From Betaproteobacteria bacterium (GTDB lineage: Bacteria > Pseudomonadota > Gammaproteobacteria > Burkholderiales > Rhodocyclaceae), in the NCBI GenBank assembly GCA_020621405.1, contig JAHRYN010000001.1, forward strand, positions 821,883 to 885,882: a DNA stretch of 64,000 nucleotides. The letters run 5' to 3'. Every line of letters begins with the position of its first letter. The first letter of the stretch is position 1. Positions 28,128-36,799 of the stretch are shown here, piece after piece. The notes beneath the pieces are model-generated. The model was not told where the DNA came from. It saw only the letters and a program-made list of their open reading frames with translations, and did no database searches. The translations under genes were made by a program, and so were the position numbers.

Positions 28128-29553
28128 CTGACTCCCTCCAACTCACTTCAAAATTGGGAATATTGAAGTACTGTGTATCGACGCGACCTCCCGAAATCAG
28201 GGACACTTCGAATCCAAGCCTGCGCAGTAGTGGATTGCGACGAACTGCCGCCTGATTGCGGCTGCTCATTCCGGCTAATCGCATGAGAACCAGAAACGAA
28301 ACAGCATCCGAGACTGTTCGGATCGGCAGATCCAGCGCGGTGGCCTTGTCACCCTGCGACAGGAATTCACCGATGTAACGCCGCACTGCTGCCGGTGTGG
28401 TGTCTCTGTGCTCGATCATCGCTTTTCTGAGGAAATGAACAGCCTTCTCGTGCGGCGTCATTTCGCGCTTGCGCAATGGCGTACGCTTGGGTGCGGGGGG
28501 CGCCTCGACTGGAAGTCTCAATCGGTTGTCTCCGATCAAGGGGGTGGGCGCGAGCAGTCGCCCTTCCAGGGGAAGTCCCCGAGTGTCAGCCTCAATGACG
28601 GCGCGAACACTGTCGGCAAGCACTTCTTCGATCCGTTCGGACGCCTTTAGCCGATAGCCAAGGTAGGCGACAGCACGCTGTGTCGCGGCGTCCATCACCC
28701 GATCCATTCTTTCGAGAAACTTTTCGACATCGAGGAGGCGCCGGAAACGCTGTACGTCCCGCTCCAGCAATTCTTCTTCTTCTCCCGGCCTGTTGCCAGG
28801 AAGCTCTGCGTAACCTTGCAAAAGTGCGACTCGACCGGGTCCCTCCAATGCTACCGAGTTGACGATTTCGATAATCTCATAGCGCAATCGGAGCGGATGA
28901 TTCTCGGTTCGAAGCTGCTTGAAATCACGGACGTACAACTCGCTGATGTGTTCACTGAAAAATCGTTTTACGAAAACCGGCGTTTCGGTTTCCTGAGTCA
29001 GTTCCTTCATCAGGTCACGGACTCGCAGAGTCGTTGAATTCAATGAGTTGATGAGTCGCACGCAAAGCTGTGCCGCACTGACAAACCCGCCAGCCTGTCC
29101 CTTGGGATCTTGCGCCACGCTCTTCAATTGGTTGTAAACGAGAAGAACGTTTCCCCCAAAGAGCTGCGGCCCCTCCGTGACGAACTGCTGAACGGTGTCA
29201 AAGAATCTGGCGACCGAAGGTCGCATGCTGACGAATCGGCGCAGCCCCACCTTCTCTTCAGTGAGCCATCCGGTTTCCACCAGCCGTGCGAGTAGCTGAT
29301 TCGCCTGAATCGATATCGGCGTAGCCACCGCCGGCACGTCGCCGTCCCCCTCGTCCTCCCATCCCGCGTCAAGAAGAAAGCGTTCGATTTCCTTCACGAC
29401 CTGGTCATGAAGGTAGCCGTCGGGGTACGGCGGCACCGAATCCGGACCAAAGTAGCGATCAAAGAGCCGCACGAGCAAATCCCACGCGCGGCGGTTGTTT
29501 CGCCCGGTCAGCGCACCGAAGAGCCCTTGAGGTATCCGATCGAAGAGATTCAT
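28117..29553 (-). CDS. jetA: Wadjet subunit JetA (MukF/kleisin-like)
   Basis: 478 residues beginning 'MNLFDRIPQGLFGALTGRNN'. It is a helical protein with a kleisin-like layout: an N-terminal winged-helix region ('YLHDQVVKEIERFLLDAG', then 'LLARLVETGWLTEEKVGLRR'), a long middle helix set, and a C-terminal winged helix ('AVRRNPLLRRLGFEVSLISG'). First gene of jetABCD. Promoter and operators lie in 29571-29628. The start ATG at 29553 has a weak ribosome site. The Wadjet subtype cannot be fixed by eye. Confidence 0.86.
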   Translation of the reverse strand: MNLFDRIPQGLFGALTGRNNRRAWDLLVRLFDRYFGPDSVPPYPDGYLHDQVVKEIERFLLDAGWEDEGDGDVPAVATPISIQANQLLARLVETGWLTEEKVGLRRFVSMRPSVARFFDTVQQFVTEGPQLFGGNVLLVYNQLKSVAQDPKGQAGGFVSAAQLCVRLINSLNSTTLRVRDLMKELTQETETPVFVKRFFSEHISELYVRDFKQLRTENHPLRLRYEIIEIVNSVALEGPGRVALLQGYAELPGNRPGEEEELLERDVQRFRRLLDVEKFLERMDRVMDAATQRAVAYLGYRLKASERIEEVLADSVRAVIEADTRGLPLEGRLLAPTPLIGDNRLRLPVEAPPAPKRTPLRKREMTPHEKAVHFLRKAMIEHRDTTPAAVRRYIGEFLSQGDKATALDLPIRTVSDAVSFLVLMRLAGMSSRNQAAVRRNPLLRRLGFEVSLISGGRVDTQYFNIPNFEVSWRESDAA

Positions 29554-29570
29554 TTCATTGTTAGCCTTTC

Positions 29571-29628
29571 GGATAATTTATACTCTACACTAATTTATAT
29601 TGCAAGCTAAATTATCCTGTAGGATAAT
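29571..29628. promoter_or_regulatory. Divergent jetA/WYL promoters sharing one -35, with dyad operators
   Basis: The hexamer TTGCAA at 29600-29605 is its own reverse complement. On the plus strand it lies 17 bp before GATAAT (29623-29628). On the minus strand it lies 17 bp before TATAAA (29582-29577). Two near-consensus promoters therefore point away from one shared -35. Each -10 is embedded in an operator-like element: ATTATCCtgtaGGATAAT, a perfect 7-bp dyad at 29611-29628, and GGATAATTTA (29571-29580), which mirrors TAAATTATCC (29608-29617). The WYL regulator encoded at 29635 is the obvious ligand. Confidence 0.72.
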
Positions 29629-29634
29629 GCCCCA

Positions 29635-30456
29635 ATGGATTCCGCCACAGAAAGACTGTCTGACCTTGAAACCGTCCTCCTTTGGGAGGGCGAGATCGAC
29701 AACTTCCGTATACGGGAACTGTTGGGAGTGCAGGCCGTCTGGGCCAGCCGCCTGATGGGCGCCCTGCGGACACACATGGGCGTGCGCGCAGCTCGTTCAA
29801 CGGCTCATGCGCCCCTGCGCCTCGCGCCTGGGCAGCCGGAACGCGAACGTAGGCAGTCGCCGGACGACTATCTGCGCATTGCTTCCCGAGCACCCGCCAC
29901 AGCGGATCGTGAGCCGATGCTGGAAGATGCGCGGCGCGATCTTTCAGTAGTGGCGCCCGAGACATTCGCCGCCGTAGTGCAGGCCATGCGCAAGGGAATC
30001 GGACTGCAGCTCACCTACCGGTCGATGAATCACCCAGCCGGCACCGAACGCATTGTGTTTCCGCACGCCTTGGTTCGTGTCCCACGGCGTTGGCACATGC
30101 GCGCCTGGTGTACGGAGAGGCATGATTTCCGCGATTTCACCTTGGGTCGTGTCGGAAAAGTCGCGCTTGTCGAATCGACCGCGCCCCACCGGCGATCAGA
30201 CGACAAGGATTGGAACGAGGTTGTTACTCTCACCGTGGTTGCTCACCCGGACCTCACGGCCGATCAGCAGTCCATGATCGCTGCAGAGTACTTTCCGGGC
30301 GCTAGCGCCCGGCAGTTGAAAGTGCGTCGATGTCTTGCGAGCTACATCATCCAGGATTTGCGACTGGCAACCAACGCTGACAAACACAAGCCACCAGAGT
30401 ATCAATTGCTCGTCAGTAACGCCGACAAACTCGGCAGGGCCATCTGGGCTGAATAG
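29635..30456 (+). CDS. WYL-domain transcriptional regulator (BrxR/CapW-like)
   Basis: 273 residues. An N-terminal winged helix (~1-50, 'LETVLLWEGEIDNFRIRELL') is followed by a WYL domain ('GIGLQLTYRSMNHP', 'RRWHMRAWCTERHDFRDFTL') and a C-terminal WCX-like extension. The RWHxRAxCxxRxxFRDF pattern is that of BrxR/CapW, repressors that control defence islands and are thought to sense nucleic-acid signals of infection or damage. The gene diverges from jetA. The predicted -10 (29623-29628) puts the transcription start at about the ATG, so the mRNA may be leaderless. Most likely a repressor of Wadjet and of itself. Confidence 0.82.
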   Translation: MDSATERLSDLETVLLWEGEIDNFRIRELLGVQAVWASRLMGALRTHMGVRAARSTAHAPLRLAPGQPERERRQSPDDYLRIASRAPATADREPMLEDARRDLSVVAPETFAAVVQAMRKGIGLQLTYRSMNHPAGTERIVFPHALVRVPRRWHMRAWCTERHDFRDFTLGRVGKVALVESTAPHRRSDDKDWNEVVTLTVVAHPDLTADQQSMIAAEYFPGASARQLKVRRCLASYIIQDLRLATNADKHKPPEYQLLVSNADKLGRAIWAE

Positions 30457-30485
30457 CAGCACCCACCCTCCGCCGTACGTCACCA

Positions 30486-31892
30486 ATGCTTTCTTTTGTC
30501 ACCCCTGCCCCGCGGCTTCCCGAAATTGCTGATGTCGTGGAGGAAGGGTTTGTGGAGGAGATCAGGGACGACACCACCGGTGACGTCCACAAGTCGGCGG
30601 ATTTTCTTCGGCGGGAGCTTAGAGAACTCAACCGCTTTCGCGGAGAGCAGGAAGATTTGCTGGCTGCCGGCAAGCCGCGGTTCCGATGCGCTCATTGCGA
30701 AGTCGGGGTAGCTCTCCGCTTGTCTGCTCTCCGGCGATGGTATTTTCGGCATGATGAGGAAGATGGTTCGTGCAGATACCAGAGCAAAGGATTCCTGTCA
30801 CAAGACGATTTTGATGCAAGGCGCTACAACGGCCAGAAGGAAGGACCGCAACACATTCGAATGAAACGTCTCATCCGAGAGAGCCTGACGCGAGACGGCA
30901 CTTTCGATAAGCAGTCGATCCTCGAGGAGGTTCGTTGGCGCGGCAAGGTCACGCCAGGTAGCTGGAAAATTCCTGATGTACAGGCGATGCGTAACGGACT
31001 GCGGATTGCATTCGAGATCCAATTGTCATCGACCTACGTCAATGTCATGCGGCAGCGCCGGTCGTTCTATCTCGCGGAGGGTGGTCTGCTCTTCTGGGTG
31101 TTGACGCGGGTGCGCGAAGAAGATAGGCGACAGTTTCAGGACGACGTTCTTTACCCGAACAATTGCAACGTATTCGCGATAGACGAGGAAACCGTTGCGT
31201 TGTCAGCGGAGAATGCAGAACTCACGTTTCGATGTGGTTATCTCGAACCGGTGCGGGATGGATGGACTCTCAAGGAACGCTGGTGCGAACGGATCGTCAG
31301 ATTCTCTGAGCTCACGCTTGATCCGGTCAATCAACGTGTCTATTACTTCGACTATGACAATGCGCGGTCCGAGATCGAACGAGCGCTGCGGACAATTGAT
31401 GGTAGATGCATCCTCGATGAATTCGAGTCCCTGTTGCGATGTAGAGCCAACCAAGACGGAAATGTGCTGGACAAATGGCGAACATTGAAGCGCTCTCTTC
31501 CGGACGCGTTCACCTGGCCGCTCGATCTGTATGGCGGAGGCTTTTTCACTGCAGTGGACATATACCTCTCCGCGCGCTCGGGGCGCCCGGTCGGATGGAA
31601 TTATCAAAGCCTGATCCAGACCGCACATCGCTGCATGGATATCCGCCCAGATTTTCTGCCTCTACTCGAAGCCTGCTTCAGCACCTTCGGGCGCAGCAGC
31701 ATCTTTACCGACGAACGCTATGCCGCAAAGTGGCGCGCAAAACGTGCGAAAGCGGTAGTTGATGCAACTGCTAAATCTGATACCAGGACCCACCTGCTTC
31801 GGCTTCGCCAATATCGGCCGGCCATGGAATGGCTAATGCCCGAGGTCAAGCACGCAATTGCAGCTACTCTGGCGCAACTTGATCCGCGCTAG
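30486..31892 (+). CDS. CoiA/DUF6035-like putative nuclease
   Basis: 468 residues. A zinc-ribbon-like part 'RFRCAHCEVGVALR' with 'RRWYFRHDEEDGSCRYQSKG' at ~65-100 precedes a restriction-endonuclease-like core: 'GPQHIRMKRLIRES' (~120), then 'WKIPDVQAMRNGLRIAFEIQ' (~160). The latter supplies the D...ExQ active-site pattern of the CoiA/DUF6035 PD-(D/E)XK relatives. The C-terminal half is unassigned. It begins 29 bp after the WYL gene on the same strand, so it is probably co-transcribed from the WYL promoter. Related proteins occur in competence and in defence islands; the role here is likely defence but unproven. Confidence 0.6.
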   Translation: MLSFVTPAPRLPEIADVVEEGFVEEIRDDTTGDVHKSADFLRRELRELNRFRGEQEDLLAAGKPRFRCAHCEVGVALRLSALRRWYFRHDEEDGSCRYQSKGFLSQDDFDARRYNGQKEGPQHIRMKRLIRESLTRDGTFDKQSILEEVRWRGKVTPGSWKIPDVQAMRNGLRIAFEIQLSSTYVNVMRQRRSFYLAEGGLLFWVLTRVREEDRRQFQDDVLYPNNCNVFAIDEETVALSAENAELTFRCGYLEPVRDGWTLKERWCERIVRFSELTLDPVNQRVYYFDYDNARSEIERALRTIDGRCILDEFESLLRCRANQDGNVLDKWRTLKRSLPDAFTWPLDLYGGGFFTAVDIYLSARSGRPVGWNYQSLIQTAHRCMDIRPDFLPLLEACFSTFGRSSIFTDERYAAKWRAKRAKAVVDATAKSDTRTHLLRLRQYRPAMEWLMPEVKHAIAATLAQLDPR

Positions 31893-32128
31893 CCCAGCGA
31901 CTCTCGCAGACTACTGCCGATCACGCCTGACGCAGTTCGCTCAGACGCTCCGTTCTCGTGGACTTCAGAATTGCGACCGCGCACGCTCGCTGGCTAAAGG
32001 GGCTTGAGAGCCTTGAGATACATATCCTCGGTGAATGACCAATTGTTTCCGATGTCTTGTATCGTTTATCCGCATCAGGACAAGGAGCGCTTATGTTGGC
32101 GCTCAATTCTGTAAATGAATTCCGCTAT
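31893..32128. other. Intergenic spacer
   Basis: 236 bp between two convergent genes. I see no gene, clear terminator or repeat in it. The frame rising from 32057 on the plus strand is antisense to the neighbouring gene. Confidence 0.5.
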
Positions 32129-33472
32129 TTAGCCATCCATTTCTGGAAACTTCGCCAGGAATTTTTCTGTAAATACTGGCGCGAAACCTCCTCCGGGCGT
32201 ACGGAAGTTCGTGGTCTGCCCCTGATAAAGGCGCGCCGCGACAAGCTTCACTACGCCTGCGTAGGCAAAATTGCGAACATCGGCTTTCAGTGTCGTAGCC
32301 GATTCTATGCCCGCGACGTGCCGCTCACTGGGTACAACCAGTGCTTGGGCCACGTAGGTGCTCTTGGTTATTTCCTCCCATACCCGCTTCGTGAGTTTTT
32401 CGCCACGATAAGCGGCCTTGCTTCCGTAGCCGGTTGCGGGCTTGAAGAAGAGCTCGCGCCGCTTTGTCCACAATGCGTCCCTATTGCTGATCGTCATGAT
32501 CTCCGTACGCGGGATTGCGGCCAGCAGTGTGGCAACCGTTTCATCGGAGACCCCCGTCTCGCGCAAGAACGTCTCATCGCAGAGCAAAGTAAGGTTCCGC
32601 TTGTCTGCGTATAGCATGTGCGCGCGCGGATGCGGACTCACAACAACATCGCCAGCGTGGTAAGCGAGCTTAAGCTCTATGTGCGCAGGTTGCTCTAACG
32701 CGAAATCTGTCAGACGGTTGTAGACAAAGTCGATGGGGCGGCTTCCATGCCATAACTGCGTGTCTTTGCGAATAAGCTCACGGGGATCACAGATTGACAC
32801 CTCAATGCCATGACGGCTGAAGAGGTGTCGGTACAACAGAAACTCGGGGTAAAGATACTGCTGCTCCGGCGCCTCGTCGACGATCGCCACCGACCTCAGC
32901 GGGGCGTCCTTGCGCTGCAGACGCCACTCCGTCATGAACACCGTAAACAGCGCTTCCTCAATTGCATCTGCTTCCATGGGCGCCATCGCGAGCCCCGCCA
33001 CGCCTGCGCAACAGGACCGGTGCGCACGCCCCACAACTGTGTTGAGGAGCGCGCCACCCGGATTGGTATTGATCTCTATCAATTGCGGCCCAGTAAAGCC
33101 CAGGTGAAAGTCGTATCCTAGGAGACCGCCGGGCGAACCCGGATCGTAGCGCGCTGTTTCGGGGGACCAAGCGAGCACCGCACGGCGGAAATGCGACGTT
33201 GCGACGACCGCTTCCACCGCGCCAATAACCTGCGCCATGCGTTCGACGTGCTGTCGTGATACGAACATAGGCACAGAAGCAAAAAGATGCGGATGCGTCT
33301 CTACCATGGCACGGGACATGCCACGCGCGCCCAAATCCGCTTCCAGACCGCGACGCAAAGCCTCGTCGTCAAGGCTGAGGCAGTGACAGGTGCGGTTCAG
33401 CGTCTCGATCGAGGTTGCCGCTTGGCAACTTACGGTGCAGCTCTCCGGGATGGGCCCAGCAACTTCTGTCAT
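32129..33472 (-). CDS. ATP-grasp-like protein of unknown function
   Basis: 447 residues. The sequence has ATP-grasp features in an unusual order: 'GPQLIEINTNPGGALLNTVV' (~135), 'PIDFVYNRLTDFALEQPAH' (~245), 'FFKPATGYGSKAAYRGEKLT' (~335), and a C-terminal 'KADVRNFAYAGVVKLVAARL' with 'TTNFRTPGGGFAPV'. This resembles circularly permuted ATP-grasp or glutathionylspermidine-synthase-like ligases, which join a carboxylate to an amine or thiol using ATP. I cannot name a family. It is transcribed toward the CoiA-like gene and lies between that gene and a WYL pseudogene fragment. Its role in the island is unknown. Confidence 0.6.
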   Translation of the reverse strand: MTEVAGPIPESCTVSCQAATSIETLNRTCHCLSLDDEALRRGLEADLGARGMSRAMVETHPHLFASVPMFVSRQHVERMAQVIGAVEAVVATSHFRRAVLAWSPETARYDPGSPGGLLGYDFHLGFTGPQLIEINTNPGGALLNTVVGRAHRSCCAGVAGLAMAPMEADAIEEALFTVFMTEWRLQRKDAPLRSVAIVDEAPEQQYLYPEFLLYRHLFSRHGIEVSICDPRELIRKDTQLWHGSRPIDFVYNRLTDFALEQPAHIELKLAYHAGDVVVSPHPRAHMLYADKRNLTLLCDETFLRETGVSDETVATLLAAIPRTEIMTISNRDALWTKRRELFFKPATGYGSKAAYRGEKLTKRVWEEITKSTYVAQALVVPSERHVAGIESATTLKADVRNFAYAGVVKLVAARLYQGQTTNFRTPGGGFAPVFTEKFLAKFPEMDG

Positions 33473-33515
33473 TTCAGGAAACTCCTCGTGATGGCCTCAT
33501 GGTAGCGACATTGCC

Positions 33516-33761
33516 GAGTACTGTCCGGGCGCCAGCGCGCGACAGTTGAAGGTGCGTCGATGTCTTGCGAACTACATCATCCAGGATATACGGCTGGCAA
33601 CCAACGCTGAGAAGCACAAGCCGCCAGAGCAACAATTGCTCGTAAGCAATGCAGAGACGCTTCAGAAATGCCACCCGTGCGGATTAATTGCCACCGGCAA
33701 CCCTTTCAAGTTTGCCCTCTACCGCCTACCTACCCGAACCGTTGGAAACGGCTTGGAATGA
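33516..33761 (+). pseudogene. 3' fragment of a second WYL regulator gene
   Basis: The frame encodes 'GASARQLKVRRCLANYIIQD' and 'HKPPEQQLLVSNAETLQK', nearly identical to the last ~50 residues of the WYL regulator at 29635-30456 ('GASARQLKVRRCLASYIIQD'). At the DNA level about 140 bp match (30286-30425 against 33516-33655) with roughly one difference per eight bases. No start or upstream HTH/WYL coding sequence exists here. After residue ~50 the frame diverges ('CHPCGLIATGNPFKFALY') and stops at 33761. It is a truncated relic, not a working gene. Confidence 0.8.
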
Positions 33762-33876
33762 CAACGTAAATCGTGTCACCCCATCGTTCGAACGAACAGA
33801 CATCGTGCCCTGATGTTCATCAACTATTGCCATTGTCTTTGTAATAGCTAATCCCAATCCGGCCCCATCCGTCTCC
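33706..33876 (-). pseudogene. 3' fragment of a second metal-sensor histidine kinase
   Basis: The minus strand encodes 'ETDGAGLGLAITKTMAIVDE' and 'HQGTMSVRSNDGVTRFTLSF', the end of the kinase ATP-binding domain. It matches the 3' end of the kinase gene at 41145-42533, and the similarity continues into the non-coding sequence after that gene (33706-33745 against 41114-41150). The stop codon of the intact gene is changed here, and homology ends abruptly at 33876. No other part of the gene is present. A relic of a deletion or recombination event. Confidence 0.82.
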
Positions 33877-34061
33877 CCAGGCTGGCGAAGTGAGGTTGCT
33901 GAGCCAGCACGATAGACATTAGCCAATTCGAGTACTTGATCGTCACCAGCCCGCTTGTGCTCGGTTCACCGCCGCTGAGCTGCTTCATCTTGTCGACGAA
34001 TGCGGGATTCTTCAACGTGACGGCAAGCGACTCCAGGCCTTTGATGCTACGTTCATGTCGT
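33877..34061 (-). pseudogene. Unrecognised coding remnant
   Basis: One minus-strand frame keeps protein-like sequence: 'HERSIKGLESLAVTLKNPAF', 'VDKMKQLSGGEPSTSGLVTI', 'KYSNWLMSIVLAQQPHF'. It fuses directly onto the kinase fragment without a stop. It has no start of its own, since upstream in this frame it runs into the coding sequence of the P-type ATPase in another frame. I do not recognise the family. Probably part of a gene truncated by the same rearrangement. Confidence 0.35.
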
Positions 34062-36272
34062 TTAGATCCCTGCCTTCTTAGGCTGCGGGCTTGCCGGCGC
34101 CGCAGGCGCCTTTGCTGGCTCCGGTGTAGCTGCCACATCGGGAGTCCCGGCCGTCGCTGTCTTGCCAGGCCGACGAATGCCGGCGAGCTTGGTGCGCTTT
34201 AGCATCAGCGCATTGATCGCCACGATAAGGGTACTGCCGGACATTGATAGCGCCGCGACCTCAGGGCTCAGCACGAATGGGTACAGAACGCCCGCAGCGA
34301 GCGGGAACGCGATCACGTTGTACCCCACCGCCCACCAAAGATTCTGGTGCATCTTGCGCACCGTTGCGCGCGACAGCTCAATCGCCCCGACGATGTCATA
34401 CGGGTCGCTCTTCATCAGCACAACATCGGCGCTTTCCATCGCAACGTCGGTGCCGGCACCAATGGCAAACCCCACGTTGGACTGGGTCAGCGCTGGCGCA
34501 TCGTTGACACCATCTCCCACCATCCCGACCTTCTTCCCGGTGGCCTGTAACTCCTTCACCTTCTCCGCTTTCTTGGCCGGCAACACATCGGCCAACACAT
34601 TGTCGATGCCGAGATCCGCAGCGATGCGCTTGGCCGTGGCCGCGTTGTCGCCGGTCAGCATCACCACTTCGATGCCCCGTTCGCGCAGCTTTGCCACCGC
34701 CGCCTTGGAAGTGGGCCTGATCGCATCGGCAATGGCAATGAGGCCGATCACGCGACCTGCCTGAGACACATGGACCACGGTGCGGCCATCCCCCTGCAGG
34801 CGGGTGGCTTCGGCTTCCAGACTGCCGAGCGGGAGCCTCTGCGTGTCCATCAGTAGCCGGTTGCCGAGAAACACCGTCCCGCCCGCGGTCTCGGCGCGCG
34901 CGCCCATGCCATCCAGACTCTCGAACCCTGTCGGTGCCGCCACGGTAAGCTTCGCCGCCCGGCGCACAATCGCCTGGGCCAGCGGATGCGCGGAGCCCTG
35001 CTCGACGGCCGCGGCTGCGGTCAGCACCGCGTCCTCGGTGATTCCTTCCGCCATCACGATTTCCACGACCTCCGGCTGGCCGACAGTGAGCGTGCCGGTC
35101 TTGTCGAAGACGATGACCTTGAGCTTGGTGGCGTCTTCGAGCGCCGAGGCGTTCTTGAACAATATGCCGTTCGCGGCGCCCAGGCCGGTACTGACCATGA
35201 CCGCCATTGGCGTCGCCAGTCCCAACGCATCCGGGCAGGCAATCACGAAGACTGTGATGGTCAGCGTCACCGCAAACAGCAATGGCTGGCCGACCACAAA
35301 GAACCACACTGCAAAGGTCGCAAGGCCAATGACGATCGCGGCAATCACCAGCCATTGCGCGGCCCTGTCCGCCAGCAGTTGCGCCGGCGCCTTGGAGCTC
35401 TGCGCCTCCTGCACCAGTTTTACGATCTGCGCCAGCGCCGAGTCGGCCCCGACTTTGGTCGCCTTGTAGCGAAAGCTGCCGCTCTTGTTGATGGTCGCAC
35501 CGATCACCGTGGCGCCCGGCCCCTTCTGGACCGGCATCGACTCGCCGGTGAGCATGGACTCATCGACCAGCGATTCACCGGTCTCTATGGTGCCATCGAC
35601 TGGAATCTTGTTGCCGGGCCGGATCACGACAATCTCACCTGCCAACACCTCTGCTGTCGGCACTTCAACTTCGGCGCCATTGCGGATGACGGAGGCCTTT
35701 GCCGGCGTGAGGTCCATCAGCGCCTTGATGGCGGACGATGCACCTGCCCGGGCACGCATCTCCAGCCAGTGCCCGAGCAGAATGAAAACCAGCAGGACGG
35801 ATGCGGCTTCGAAGAACTGCCCGCCCTCCTTGAAGAAGAACGTGCTGCCAACGCTGAACAGATACCCGGTGCCGACGCTCAGCACGATCAGCGCCGCCAT
35901 GCCCAGGGTGCCCTTTCTGAGCGCGCGCCAGGCGGAAACGAAGAACGGCCAGCTCGGATAGACGATGGCGAGGGACGCGAAGCCAAACAACCACAGGCCG
36001 AGGTCCAGCCCAAATGGCGGTGCAGGCGGCTCGAACATGCCTCCCATCGGTGCGTAGACAAAAATCGGAACGGTAAAGATCAGGCAGATCCAGAAGCGAT
36101 TGCGCATGTCGCGCACCATGGCCGGCAGGTCCATGCCGTCATGGCCCATCTCATGCGCCATGTCCGCCGACATGGCGGGCTGCGCGCCCGGTGCTGCGTG
36201 GCCCGCATGACCCTCGTGGCCCTTGTGGTCGCCGGCTGCGTGAGCGGCCGGCACAGGATTCGGTTTAGTCAT
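34062..36272 (-). CDS. P1B-type copper/silver ATPase with CPD motif
   Basis: 736 residues. The N-terminus is His/Met-rich (~10-50: '[16 protein letters not shown]', '[13 protein letters not shown]') as in CopB-type pumps, without CxxC domains. The core has TGES (~242), [10 protein letters not shown] (Asp390) and '[12 protein letters not shown]'. The transport motif in the sixth helix reads [11 protein letters not shown] (346-348 CPD), where Cu+ pumps have CPC and CopB pumps have CPH. The C-terminus is a Pro/Ala-rich tail. The closest description is a CopB-like (P1B-3 related) exporter of Cu or Ag from the cytoplasm, but CPD leaves the ion uncertain. The neighbouring TPM/LemA genes are on the same strand upstream. 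Confidence 0.83.
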   Translation of the reverse strand: MTKPNPVPAAHAAGDHKGHEGHAGHAAPGAQPAMSADMAHEMGHDGMDLPAMVRDMRNRFWICLIFTVPIFVYAPMGGMFEPPAPPFGLDLGLWLFGFASLAIVYPSWPFFVSAWRALRKGTLGMAALIVLSVGTGYLFSVGSTFFFKEGGQFFEAASVLLVFILLGHWLEMRARAGASSAIKALMDLTPAKASVIRNGAEVEVPTAEVLAGEIVVIRPGNKIPVDGTIETGESLVDESMLTGESMPVQKGPGATVIGATINKSGSFRYKATKVGADSALAQIVKLVQEAQSSKAPAQLLADRAAQWLVIAAIVIGLATFAVWFFVVGQPLLFAVTLTITVFVIACPDALGLATPMAVMVSTGLGAANGILFKNASALEDATKLKVIVFDKTGTLTVGQPEVVEIVMAEGITEDAVLTAAAAVEQGSAHPLAQAIVRRAAKLTVAAPTGFESLDGMGARAETAGGTVFLGNRLLMDTQRLPLGSLEAEATRLQGDGRTVVHVSQAGRVIGLIAIADAIRPTSKAAVAKLRERGIEVVMLTGDNAATAKRIAADLGIDNVLADVLPAKKAEKVKELQATGKKVGMVGDGVNDAPALTQSNVGFAIGAGTDVAMESADVVLMKSDPYDIVGAIELSRATVRKMHQNLWWAVGYNVIAFPLAAGVLYPFVLSPEVAALSMSGSTLIVAINALMLKRTKLAGIRRPGKTATAGTPDVAATPEPAKAPAAPASPQPKKAGI

Positions 36273-36298
36273 GGTGAGCGTGATTCGCTCGATTCACT

Positions 36299-36799
36299 CT
36301 AAAGCACCACGGGTTTATCGGGCAATTCATTGCGGCCAGAACAGGATGCTGGAAAATGTTTCACCAGGTGCTGCGTCACTGCCTGAACGCCGCAAACAAC
36401 GCCCCATTCATATTTCGCCTGTTTAAAGGCAGTTTCCATCGTGAGGCATACCTTCTGCCATTCCTGAGAACCCACTTTTGCGTGTATCCCGCGATCGGCA
36501 ACGATTTCCACGTGCCGGTCGGCGAGCAACAAATAAATCAGCAAGCCGTTATTGTGTTCGGTGTCCCACACTCGCAGTTCTGAAAAGACCTCAAGCGCAC
36601 GCTCCCTCGCAGATTGCCCTTTGAAGAGGGGTGTGCTGTGCAACGCCCCTTCCACCGCGAATCGGATTTCTCCAACGTGTGCGGTTTCACTTGCTTTGAT
36701 CGCATTCTCGATCGCGTTCAAAGTTTTTGGCGGGAAAGTCCGGTTGACCTGCCAGTGAGTCAGCAGGAGATGCTTCGCTATGCGTTGTATGTTCATCAT
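36299..36799 (-). CDS. TPM-domain protein
   Basis: 166 residues. The start ATG overlaps the upstream stop (TAATG); a GTG six bases earlier is less likely. It has a TPM fold core: 'AIENAIKASETAHVGEIRFA', 'ARERALEVFSELRVWDTEHN', 'NGLLIYLLLADRHVEIVADR', 'GSQEWQKVCLTMETAFKQAK'. There is no signal peptide or glycine-rich tail, so it appears to be the cytoplasmic-type partner commonly encoded with LemA and a larger TPM protein. TPM proteins have been linked to photosystem repair in plants and to envelope functions in bacteria; the bacterial role is unclear. Third gene of the lemA-TPM-TPM operon. Confidence 0.82.
   Translation of the reverse strand: MMNIQRIAKHLLLTHWQVNRTFPPKTLNAIENAIKASETAHVGEIRFAVEGALHSTPLFKGQSARERALEVFSELRVWDTEHNNGLLIYLLLADRHVEIVADRGIHAKVGSQEWQKVCLTMETAFKQAKYEWGVVCGVQAVTQHLVKHFPASCSGRNELPDKPVVL

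Noticed and set aside
34396-35355. 319-codon minus-strand frame within the CPD ATPase gene
   Set aside because: A same-strand shadow in another frame with no domain; the ATPase frame holds all P-type motifs.
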